Origin: Parvularculaceae bacterium
GTDB taxonomy: Bacteria > Pseudomonadota > Alphaproteobacteria > Caulobacterales > Parvularculaceae
DNA: 53,607 nucleotides
NCBI GenBank assembly: GCA_020446945.1
Contig: JAGRDS010000001.1
Coordinates: 239,189 to 292,795 of the forward strand
Direction of reading: 5' to 3'
The position numbers were made by a program, and so were the translations under genes. Every line of letters starts with the position of its first letter. The stretch's first letter is position 1. Below, piece by piece: positions 34,723-41,666 of this stretch. The notes below the pieces were generated by a model. The model searched no databases. It saw only the letters and a program-made list of their open reading frames with translations, and had not been told where the DNA came from.

Positions 34723-35100
34723 GACGAGGGTCCGCCCCGCAGGCATTCCTGTAATCGCCTGTCCCGACACGGTTAACACGCGGGCGGCCCGGACGCCGAT
34801 ACGGCTGCGCGGGCGGGCGATCCCTTGACTTTCCCTTATTCAATCACAAACTAACAATCATCATGCTTATGTTTCCCGCATCCCCGCGCGGCCTTTATCA
34901 TTCAGGTCAGATAGTCGCAGGCCGCTAAGCCCGCGCCGCCTGCGCGTGCGGGCGGGTGCGGGGGAACATACAAGCCGTCAATCCTGAAATTCGTCTCGCA
35001 TATGGCGCCTTAGCCGGCGCCGCCCCAGTTCAGTCGCGTGCGACCCCGGCGCCGCCGCGCGCAGAAATCGCAAAACAACAATCAATCCGGAGCGCGAAAC
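34723..35100. other. 378-base gap between grpE and rnk
   Basis: No gene is seen. The segment has an AT-richer patch (34825-34875) that begins with TTGACT (34825-34830), a possible -35, but no good -10 follows at normal spacing. A GGCGCC-N6-GGCGCC palindrome lies at 35004-35021 and short GC stems are scattered. No T-run terminator for grpE is visible. It is long for this compact region, so a small RNA or long leader of the next gene is possible but unsupported. Confidence 0.4.
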
Positions 35101-35511
35101 ATGTCGCACCAACACGAGAACACCTTCAACAAGCCCGCAATCTACATAACCAATGAAGATTACGCGGCGATTTCGCGACTTGTCGCGGCGGCCGACGAAA
35201 CATCGCCGGGCGCGGCGCTTCTCGCCGATGAAATCGATCGCGCAACGCGCGTGCGCGCGGAGGCGGGCGGGTTTGTCCGGCTCGGCTCATGCGTCGTATT
35301 CAAGGATCTGACGAACGATCGCGTGCAGGAAGCTCAACTTACCCTGCCGAAAGATGCGGACATTTCCGCCGGGCGCATTTCGGTTCTTGCGCCAGTCGGC
35401 GCTTCGTTGATCGGCCTGACCGAGGGAAGCCGCTTTCAATGGATCGGCGCCGACGGGCGCATTCGCGAACTGGAAATCCTAAGCGTCGACGACCCCGATA
35501 TCGCGGCGTGA
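35101..35511 (+). CDS. Rnk/GreA-family nucleoside diphosphate kinase regulator
   Basis: A 136-residue protein of the Rnk group, which shares the GreA/GreB C-terminal FKBP-like domain and binds RNA polymerase. The N-terminal part is a short helical region (about 15-50) with LADEIDRATRV. The C-terminal domain is about 55-136 and carries VRLGSCVVFKDLTNDRVQEAQLTLPKDAD, GRISVLAPVGASLIGLTEG and a final FQW-x-GADGR strand. ATG at 35101 follows CGGAG. The next gene starts one base after its stop, so translation is coupled. Confidence 0.88.
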   Translation: MSHQHENTFNKPAIYITNEDYAAISRLVAAADETSPGAALLADEIDRATRVRAEAGGFVRLGSCVVFKDLTNDRVQEAQLTLPKDADISAGRISVLAPVGASLIGLTEGSRFQWIGADGRIRELEILSVDDPDIAA

Positions 35512-35512
35512 A

Positions 35513-36241
35513 ATGACGATCGCACGCACCGGTCCGGGCCATATTTGCGCGCGCTATCTTACACGGGCGCGCTGGCTTGCGCGCGATACGCTGTCGCGGC
35601 GCCCGGCGGGCGCGGCGGCCGAATTTCTTGACGCCCACGCTGCGGAGCTTTCCCTGTCGCCCTATTGCGGAGAACAAATTCTGGGCGCCGCCCTCGGCGA
35701 GGCGGCGCGCGCCATCGCCGCCGGCGCGAGGCCGCTCGCCCGCCCGCCGGCGGTGTTCGTCGATTTCGACGCGCCGCTGATCGCGGAGCGCCGCGCCATT
35801 CGCCGGCGCGCCTTCGACAGCGCGCCCGATCACTGGCGCAGCGCCCGCGACGAGGCGCGCGCCTTTTGCAGGCGGTCCAATTTCAGGGCGGACCCGTTGG
35901 CGCGCGATCTCATAATGTCGCGCGGATCATTGAGACTGCAGGAATGCCTGTGGGATCATCCGCGTATTTCCGCGCCGCCGGCCGCACGCCTTTCGATGTT
36001 TTTCCTGTTGTTGTCTCTTGATGAAAACGCCAACGCTTTGCGCGCGAGCGCAGGGAGGCTCCGGAAACAATCCGGAAGGGCGAGCATACGCCGCCTGCTC
36101 GATGCGGCGCGCCAGATCATACCCGCTGACGCGGCGACGCTCGCTGAAATATCGCAACTTCGCAGGGCGCGCTCGAAAAGCGTGCGCAGGGACGCGTCGG
36201 CGCCGCCGGAAGATGGCGCACGCGCCCGAACGACCGCCTGA
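35513..36241 (+). CDS. Uncharacterised Arg/Ala-rich protein coupled to rnk
   Basis: A 242-residue protein that I do not recognise. It is rich in Ala and Arg, has no signal peptide and no clear membrane helix. A hydrophobic stretch (LSMFFLLLSLDENANAL, about 160-176) lies before a basic C-terminal region. Segments with some character are SPYCGEQILGAALGEAARAIAAG (about 49-71) and AFCRRSNFRADPLARDLIM. ATG lies one base after the rnk stop, which supports real translation. Base composition is like the neighbours. A spurious frame in GC-rich DNA cannot be excluded. Confidence 0.5.
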   Translation: MTIARTGPGHICARYLTRARWLARDTLSRRPAGAAAEFLDAHAAELSLSPYCGEQILGAALGEAARAIAAGARPLARPPAVFVDFDAPLIAERRAIRRRAFDSAPDHWRSARDEARAFCRRSNFRADPLARDLIMSRGSLRLQECLWDHPRISAPPAARLSMFFLLLSLDENANALRASAGRLRKQSGRASIRRLLDAARQIIPADAATLAEISQLRRARSKSVRRDASAPPEDGARARTTA

Positions 36242-36275
36242 AAGCGCAATCGTCACGATGGGCGCGGACGCGCGC

Positions 36276-36533
36276 TTAACGGTTGTCGAATTGCGCGCGA
36301 ACCGCGCAGCGCCCAGCATAGGTTATTCGGTACGGCGCGCTTTTCGACGAAGCGACAAGCCCTCGTCTTTTTAGTTTTGAAAAAATCGCCGATGTGCAGT
36401 CGGCGAGCGTCCAGCCTTCGCGCGTGACGCAGTTGACGGCGATTATTTTTCCGCGCGCATCCTTTTCGACAAGGATAGCGCCCCCTTGAGCGAGGGCGTG
36501 GAGCGTTCTTTGCTCCGCTTTCGAGATGTTCAT
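36276..36533 (-). CDS. yjhX: YjhX family protein (predicted toxin family)
   Basis: An 85-residue protein, the same length as E. coli YjhX. It has the family sequence [44 protein letters not shown] and [11 protein letters not shown]. The fold appears to be a winged-helix-like DNA-binding domain. YjhX is described as the toxin of the YjhX-YjhQ pair in E. coli; no YjhQ acetyltransferase is next to it here. The ATG at 36533 lacks a clear ribosome-binding site, and a strong promoter lies 110-140 bases upstream with a small leader reading frame between. Convergent with the unknown gene after rnk. Confidence 0.88.
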   Translation of the reverse strand: MNISKAEQRTLHALAQGGAILVEKDARGKIIAVNCVTREGWTLADCTSAIFSKLKRRGLVASSKSAPYRITYAGRCAVRAQFDNR

Positions 36534-36596
36534 TGGAATGTCCGGTCCGGAACGCAAACGGCTTCGCGCAGTTCATGTGCAAAGCGGCTCTTTCGT

Positions 36597-36620
36597 TCAG
36601 CGGATCACAATCCCGGACAT
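36597..36620 (-). CDS. Possible seven-residue leader peptide of yjhX
   Basis: ATG at 36620 begins a short frame of seven codons (MSGIVIR) that ends with TGA at 36597, 63 bases before yjhX. It is preceded by a good Shine-Dalgarno (TGAGGA) four bases away, better than that of yjhX itself. It lies in the predicted 5' leader. Such a short frame could be coincidence; no attenuator hairpin was established. Confidence 0.3.
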   Translation of the reverse strand: MSGIVIR

Positions 36621-36642
36621 ATTTTCCTCAACAAGCTGAAGT

Positions 36643-36671
36643 CTTCTATTCGGCGGCGCCGGAATTGTCAA
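36643..36671 (-). promoter_or_regulatory. Promoter of yjhX
   Basis: Leftward, a perfect TTGACA (36671-36666), 17 bases, TAGAAG (36648-36643; 4 of 6 to TATAAT). This is among the strongest sigma-70-type promoters visible in the window. Transcription would start near 36636, leaving a leader of about 100 bases. Confidence 0.55.
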
Positions 36672-36705
36672 TGCAGCACATACGGCGCGCGCCGGTTTTC
36701 GCCCG

Positions 36706-37149
36706 CTATTCGACACCGCCGAGTTTCAGGCCGGGACGCTCATTGTCCCAGACGATCGACATGATCTTCCACGCACCGTCTTCGCGAATGAGGTTATAGA
36801 AATTGACGCCGCGGCCTTCGCGCGCATCGCCGCCTGATCCGTAAACAGAGCGATAAATGCTCCTGACGCGCGCGATATTGCCGAACACCTCGCATTGATG
36901 ATCGATCTCGTCTTCAAGAAAGTCCATATCGGCGAGTTTGCGATCGACATCTGCGTGGTGATCGTCGACGCTCATAATTGTTGCGAACGCTTCGCCTTTC
37001 TGATCGACGCCGGTTCTCACCATTGTCGCGCGCGGGTGGTAGTGATGCTTTATCCTGTCATAGGGTCGCGGCCCCGCTGGACCTGACAGCATCGCATAAT
37101 CCTCATTGATCATTGATCGGATAATTCTTTTGTCTTCGGCCTCGCTCAT
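36706..37149 (-). CDS. NTF2-like (SnoaL) domain protein
   Basis: A 147-residue protein with the NTF2-like cone fold. A helical start (EAEDKRIIRSMINEDYAML) and the HHYHPRATMVRTG strand are followed by the usual C-terminal sheet (FYNLIREDGAWKIMSIVWDNERPG). Fold members bind small ligands or act as enzymes such as isomerases; the ligand is unknown. ATG at 37149 overlaps the mmcB stop (ATGA) and has GAGGAG upstream, so the two are translationally coupled. It is therefore predicted to be DNA-damage inducible with mmcB. Confidence 0.75.
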   Translation of the reverse strand: MSEAEDKRIIRSMINEDYAMLSGPAGPRPYDRIKHHYHPRATMVRTGVDQKGEAFATIMSVDDHHADVDRKLADMDFLEDEIDHQCEVFGNIARVRSIYRSVYGSGGDAREGRGVNFYNLIREDGAWKIMSIVWDNERPGLKLGGVE

Positions 37150-37625
37150 CTATTCGACTCCTCAATCATATGGGCGGCGCGCGCAGCCGCCTGTCGCGCA
37201 AATCGCAATGTAATCGCCTTGCGCCGCCCTGCGGCCATCGACCGTTCGACGGGCGGGCGAACAATCGCGCCGCCGAAACCATCGGCGAGAATTAGACCTT
37301 CTTGAGAAGGCAAAAGCGCGCACGGAAATTCGGCGTTCACGGCGAAATAAAATTCGTCGCAAAACCCAAGATAATCCTCCCATTTATCATCAGCCGCAAA
37401 ATCGGCCTCGCAGGATTTTATTTCGGCGATAACGAGACGGCCCTTCGGGCAAAGGCCCGCCATATCGGCGCGCCGCCCGTTCGGCAGGCGAAACTCAGCC
37501 ATCGGCGCCAGCCCGAGATCGCGAAAAAGGCGCGCGACGCCGCGCGTCAGCGCCAGCGTTATGTCAGGCCGCGCGGCGCTTTGCGCCGATCCGGCGGCGC
37601 CGGGCAGGGTAAAAGCGTTCTCCAT
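37146..37625 (-). CDS. mmcB: MmcB family DNA repair protein
   Basis: A 159-residue DNA repair protein of the alphaproteobacterial MmcB family, described in Caulobacter as SOS-induced. It carries a PD-(D/E)xK-type nuclease core: Asp54, and Glu68-x-Lys70 in LVIAEIKS, followed by DDKWEDYLGFCDEFYFAV. ATG at 37625 is the only upstream start. It has no ribosome-binding site and lies inside a LexA box, so the mRNA is probably leaderless or nearly so. The downstream NTF2-like gene overlaps it by four bases. Confidence 0.9.
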   Translation of the reverse strand: MENAFTLPGAAGSAQSAARPDITLALTRGVARLFRDLGLAPMAEFRLPNGRRADMAGLCPKGRLVIAEIKSCEADFAADDKWEDYLGFCDEFYFAVNAEFPCALLPSQEGLILADGFGGAIVRPPVERSMAAGRRKAITLRFARQAAARAAHMIEESNR

Positions 37626-37631
37626 CTGTTC
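37617..37631. promoter_or_regulatory. LexA (SOS) box overlapping the mmcB start
   Basis: GTTC (37617-37620), seven bases, GTTC (37628-37631): the exact alphaproteobacterial LexA consensus GTTC-N7-GTTC. It straddles the mmcB ATG (37625-37623). A possible -35 (TTGACC, 37660-37655 leftward) is upstream, so LexA bound here would block initiation. The partner gene and the site agree, so the call is good. Confidence 0.72.
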
Positions 37632-37670
37632 ATGGAAGCGCGGAGAACGCCAAAGGTCAAGGCGCGAAGT

Positions 37671-37991
<321 letters not shown>

Positions 37992-38008
37992 TCAACTTTC
38001 ATCCGGCT

Positions 38009-39226
38009 TCAGGAAACGAGGGATTTAAGGTCTGTATCAGGATCGGCAAGCGTTTTCGCTTCAATCGCTCGCCGCGCGGCGATCAGCCGTTTCGAAATGG
38101 CGAAGGCCGCCGGGTCGTTGACGGCGTCCACCGCGAGCAGGCGCCCGCGCTGGATATACCAGACCGAGAATTTTTTCGACGCCGGATCGCCCCGCAACAC
38201 GGTTTCATCGGCCCCTTCGGATACGCCGACCGTTTGCAGTTTCACGTCATATTGATCGGACCAGAACCAGGGGACGGCGTCATACACCGCCGCGCCGCCC
38301 GCCATGTTCGCGCCGGCGACTTTCGCCTGCTCGATCGCGTTCGGCACCGATTCAAGGCGCAAGCGACGCTCATAAATCTGCGAGGGGTGGCTGGCGCAAT
38401 CGCCGGCCGCCCAGATAAAAGGATCGGAGGTTTGCGCGTGTTCGTCGGTCCACACGCCGTTGGCGATCCTGAGATCGGCCGCTTCGGCGAGCGCTGTCGC
38501 CGGCGCCGCACCGACGCCGATCAGAGCGGCCGCGCAGTCGATCCTTTCGCCTGATTTCAAAACGGCTGCGCCGACGCGCCCGTCGCCCTCAAAATGATCG
38601 AGCGCCGCGCCGAGGCGCAGATCGACGCCGGCGTCCAGGTGCAGCTTCTCGTAAAAATCGGAAATTTCTTTGCCGGCGACGCGCGCGAGAACACGGTCCG
38701 CCATCTCAAGAACCGTAACATTGAGGCCGGATTTGCGCGCAGAAGCCGCAACTTCAAGGCCGATATAACCGGCGCCGACAATAACAATCCGTCCGCGCAA
38801 AGATAAAACCGGACGCAAGGCGTCGCTGTCGGCTGTCGTGCGCAGATAGAGAATGCCCTCAAGATCGCCGCCTGCGCAATCGAGACGGCGCGGCGGGGCG
38901 CCCGTTGCAAGCAATAATTTGTCATAAGGGAGCCGTTCGCCGGCGCCCGTTTCCACCAGTTTCGCCGCGCGATCGATTGCGCAGACGCGAACGCCGAGCT
39001 TTAATTCGATCTTTTGCTGCTCGTAAAACGCGGGCGGACGTAGAACGAGCCTTTCGGCGGCGAGTTCGCCCTGCAAATAGGCTTTCGAAAGGGGTGGACG
39101 CTGATAAGGCGGCGCGCGCTCCTCGCCGATCATGAGGATGTCGCCGTCATATCCGGCCTGGCGCATGGTCTGCGCCGCTTGCGCGCCGGCCTGTCCCGCG
39201 CCGATGATAATCGCCCGTTCTTTCAT
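38009..39226 (-). CDS. NAD(P)H-dependent ferredoxin reductase (FAD)
   Basis: A 405-residue flavoprotein of the putidaredoxin/rhodocoxin reductase group. The FAD loop is GAGQAGAQAA (9-18). The pyridine-nucleotide loop is VIVGAGYIGLEVA (about 150-162). The C-terminal FAD-binding region has IWAAGDCA and the final VPWFWSDQYDVKLQ interface. It reduces the adjacent ferredoxin, whose gene lies 17 bases downstream in the same direction. ATG at 39226 is the family start (MKERAIIIGAGQAG). Confidence 0.92.
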   Translation of the reverse strand: MKERAIIIGAGQAGAQAAQTMRQAGYDGDILMIGEERAPPYQRPPLSKAYLQGELAAERLVLRPPAFYEQQKIELKLGVRVCAIDRAAKLVETGAGERLPYDKLLLATGAPPRRLDCAGGDLEGILYLRTTADSDALRPVLSLRGRIVIVGAGYIGLEVAASARKSGLNVTVLEMADRVLARVAGKEISDFYEKLHLDAGVDLRLGAALDHFEGDGRVGAAVLKSGERIDCAAALIGVGAAPATALAEAADLRIANGVWTDEHAQTSDPFIWAAGDCASHPSQIYERRLRLESVPNAIEQAKVAGANMAGGAAVYDAVPWFWSDQYDVKLQTVGVSEGADETVLRGDPASKKFSVWYIQRGRLLAVDAVNDPAAFAISKRLIAARRAIEAKTLADPDTDLKSLVS

Positions 39227-39323
39227 AAGGGCGCTTGGTTGCCTGACCGCGCAATCGGGGTCAATGCGGTAAATCAGGCGCTCAAGCCATTGCGATGATC
39301 GCGCGCCGTCCTATTTTCCCGTC

Positions 39324-39779
39324 ATGATTGAACATCGGATATCCCTTGAGAATGAAGCGGCGACGGCGCGGCTCGGAAATGTGCTGGCGAAGCGCCTTGA
39401 GGCGGGCGACGTCGTTGCGCTGTCAGGCCCGCTCGGCGCGGGGAAAACGACGCTCGCTCGCGCGATCGTAAAAACGCTCGCCGGCCGGGACGAGGCGCCG
39501 AGCCCCACATTCACTCTGCTTGAAACCTACGAGACGCCCGCTTTCGCCCTTTCCCATTTCGATCTCTATCGCCTCGAAAAAGCCGAGGAAGTCTGGGAGC
39601 TTGGGTTTGAAGACGCACTCGACGGCGTTTCGCTGATCGAATGGCCCGAGCGGATCGCGGCGCTGCTGCCGGCCGAAACGCTGCTTGTGGCGCTCTCGAT
39701 GGACGGGGCGGCGCGACGCGCCCTAGTGCGGGGCGGCGATGAATGGGCCGAACGGCTTCAGGGCCTTAACCCGGCTTAA
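39324..39779 (+). CDS. tsaE: tRNA threonylcarbamoyladenosine biosynthesis protein TsaE
   Basis: ATPase of the TsaBDE complex that makes t6A37 in tRNAs. The 151 residues show Walker A GPLGAGKTT (36-44), SPTFTLLETY, the HFDLYRL motif (about 78-84) and LIEWPER (about 104-110). ATG at 39324 has no Shine-Dalgarno site; CCTATTTT (39310-39317) just upstream may be the -10 of a leaderless transcript. It opens the conserved cluster leading to addAB. The next gene starts 25 bases after its stop. Confidence 0.95.
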   Translation: MIEHRISLENEAATARLGNVLAKRLEAGDVVALSGPLGAGKTTLARAIVKTLAGRDEAPSPTFTLLETYETPAFALSHFDLYRLEKAEEVWELGFEDALDGVSLIEWPERIAALLPAETLLVALSMDGAARRALVRGGDEWAERLQGLNPA

Positions 39780-39804
39780 GGAAGAACGGACGTAAATTTG
39801 ATCT

Positions 39805-40911
39805 ATGGCGGCGATGACGCACAAATCCGGTTCCGAGGACGCGCGCGCCGACGAGCGCCGCCGTTTCCTCGATCGCGCAGGCTGGTCCCGCGCCGGCGCA
39901 ACGCCCGTGACGGGCGACGCCTCGACGCGCAGCTATGAACGCTTGTCGCTGGACGGGCGCAAGGCGATCTTGATGAATGCGCCGCCCATGGCGGAAGGCG
40001 CGGCCTGCCCGCCGCAGGCGAGCGCCGAAGAACGCCGCAAGCTCGGCTATAATGCGATGGCGCGCCTCGCCGGACCAAACCTCAATGCTTTTCTAGCAGT
40101 TTCCGACGCAGCGCGATCGGCGGGTTTGTCGGCGCCGGAAATATTTGAGGCCGATGCATCGACGGGTTTCGCGCTGATCGAGGATCTGGGCGACGATCTT
40201 TACGCGCGCGCAATTCAAGGCGGCGCAGACGAGGCCGAACTTTACTCCGCCGCGATCGATGCGCTGCTCGCATTGCGCCGCGCCGCGCCGCCGGCGCCGA
40301 TAACTTCGACCTATCGAATGCTCACCTATGACGATACGGCGCTCGAGGCGGAAATCATGCTTGTCGCAGACTGGTATGCGCCCCATGTAAAGGGCGCCGG
40401 GATGAGCGATGAGCAGCGCGCAGAATATATCGCCGCATGGCGCCCGATTATTCAAAAACTGACGCCGCCATGCCTGATGACGCTTCGCGATTTTCACGCC
40501 GAGAACATTCTCTGGCTGCCGGAGCGCAAAGGATTCAAACGCGCCGGCGTGATCGATTTTCAGGACGGCCTTATCGGCAATCCCGCTTACGATCTCGTAT
40601 CGCTCCTTGAAGACGCGCGGCGCGACGTTTCGCCGGCGCTCGCCGACACGATGATCGAGCGGTACATTGCCGGCGCGCGCGAACTGGGCGATTTCGACGA
40701 AAGCGCGTTCCGGCGCGATTACGCGATTTTGGGCGCGCAAAGGAACGCAAAAATCCTCGGGATTTTCGCACGCCTCATCAATCGCGATAAAAAACCGCGA
40801 TATCTCGATTTCATTCCCCGCGTCGAAGCCCATGTCCGCGGCGATCTCGCTCACTCGGACCTTTCAGGCGTTGCACAGTTCTTCAAAACCCATTTCGGGG
40901 AGCGGTTTTGA
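39805..40911 (+). CDS. amgK: N-acetylmuramate/N-acetylglucosamine-1-kinase AmgK
   Basis: Phosphorylates recycled MurNAc (and GlcNAc) at C1, the first step of the AmgK-MurU shortcut to UDP-MurNAc. The 368-residue protein has the aminoglycoside phosphotransferase-like kinase fold. The catalytic loop reads LRDFHAENIL (about 225-234) and the metal loop VIDFQDG (about 249-255). Two ATGs (39805 and 39814) are possible; the first is used. Its stop overlaps the region of the murU start. Neighbour murU strengthens the assignment. Confidence 0.9.
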   Translation: MAAMTHKSGSEDARADERRRFLDRAGWSRAGATPVTGDASTRSYERLSLDGRKAILMNAPPMAEGAACPPQASAEERRKLGYNAMARLAGPNLNAFLAVSDAARSAGLSAPEIFEADASTGFALIEDLGDDLYARAIQGGADEAELYSAAIDALLALRRAAPPAPITSTYRMLTYDDTALEAEIMLVADWYAPHVKGAGMSDEQRAEYIAAWRPIIQKLTPPCLMTLRDFHAENILWLPERKGFKRAGVIDFQDGLIGNPAYDLVSLLEDARRDVSPALADTMIERYIAGARELGDFDESAFRRDYAILGAQRNAKILGIFARLINRDKKPRYLDFIPRVEAHVRGDLAHSDLSGVAQFFKTHFGERF

Positions 40912-40925
40912 GCCATCAGAGCCAT

Positions 40926-41666
40926 ATGACGCCGAAAACGGCGATGGTGCTCGCCGCCGGTTTGGGCACGCGCATGCGGCCCCTCACGGACACGCGGCCC
41001 AAACCGCTGATCGAGGTCGCCGGCAAGGCGCTGATCGACTGGACGCTTGATCGCTTCGCTGCGGCCGGCGTCGAGCGCGCCGTCGTCAATGTTCATTATC
41101 GCGCCGACCAGATGGAGGCGCATCTTAAATCGCGCCTCGCGCCGTCAATTATCATTTCCGACGAGCGCGCACTACTACTCGAAACCGGCGGCGGATTGAA
41201 AAAGGCGCGCTCAGCGCTGGGGCCGGCGCCAATTTTCTGCACCAATACGGATGCGATTCTCGTCGGCGGATCGCGCGAGCCCTGCCGCTTGCTAAGCGAG
41301 GAATGGCGCGATGAAGACATGGACGCGCTGCTTCTCCTGACGCCGATCGCGAACGCCAGCGGTTATGACGGCAGGGGTGATTTCGACATTGCAAATGCGC
41401 GCCCCGAATGGCGCAAGGGCGAGAGCGCGCCTTTTGTCTTCACCGGACTTCAGATATTGAGGCCAAAATTGCTGGACGGCGCGCCGGACGGACCTTTTTC
41501 CACACGCCTTCTTTGGGAGAAGGCGATGACGGCGGGCCGCATATTCGCCGCGATTCACGATGGGCCGTGGATGCATGTCGGCGATCCGCAAGGGCTTGCG
41601 CTCGCCGAAAGTTTTTTCGACAAGATGAGCGATGTCGAAAAACGCAAGGCCGGATCTACTCTCTGA
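40926..41666 (+). CDS. murU: N-acetylmuramate alpha-1-phosphate uridylyltransferase MurU
   Basis: Nucleotidyltransferase that makes UDP-MurNAc from MurNAc-1-P, completing the recycling branch that bypasses MurA/MurB. The 246-residue product starts TAMVLAAGLGTRMRPLT with the nucleotide-binding signature, then RPKPLIEVAGKALIDWTL. ATG at 40926 gives the usual short N-terminus. A TTG at 40908, overlapping the amgK stop (TTGA) with GGGGAG upstream, is an alternative that adds six residues. addB begins 35 bases before its stop, in another frame. Confidence 0.9.
   Translation: MTPKTAMVLAAGLGTRMRPLTDTRPKPLIEVAGKALIDWTLDRFAAAGVERAVVNVHYRADQMEAHLKSRLAPSIIISDERALLLETGGGLKKARSALGPAPIFCTNTDAILVGGSREPCRLLSEEWRDEDMDALLLLTPIANASGYDGRGDFDIANARPEWRKGESAPFVFTGLQILRPKLLDGAPDGPFSTRLLWEKAMTAGRIFAAIHDGPWMHVGDPQGLALAESFFDKMSDVEKRKAGSTL

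Noticed and set aside
34825..34853. TTGACT as promoter of rnk
   Set aside because: The best -10 at 16-18 bases matches at most 3 of 6; left only as a remark in the gap entry.
39766..39779. A second CtrA-like site at the tsaE stop (TTAA ... TTAA)
   Set aside because: The spacer is six, not seven bases, and it overlaps coding sequence.
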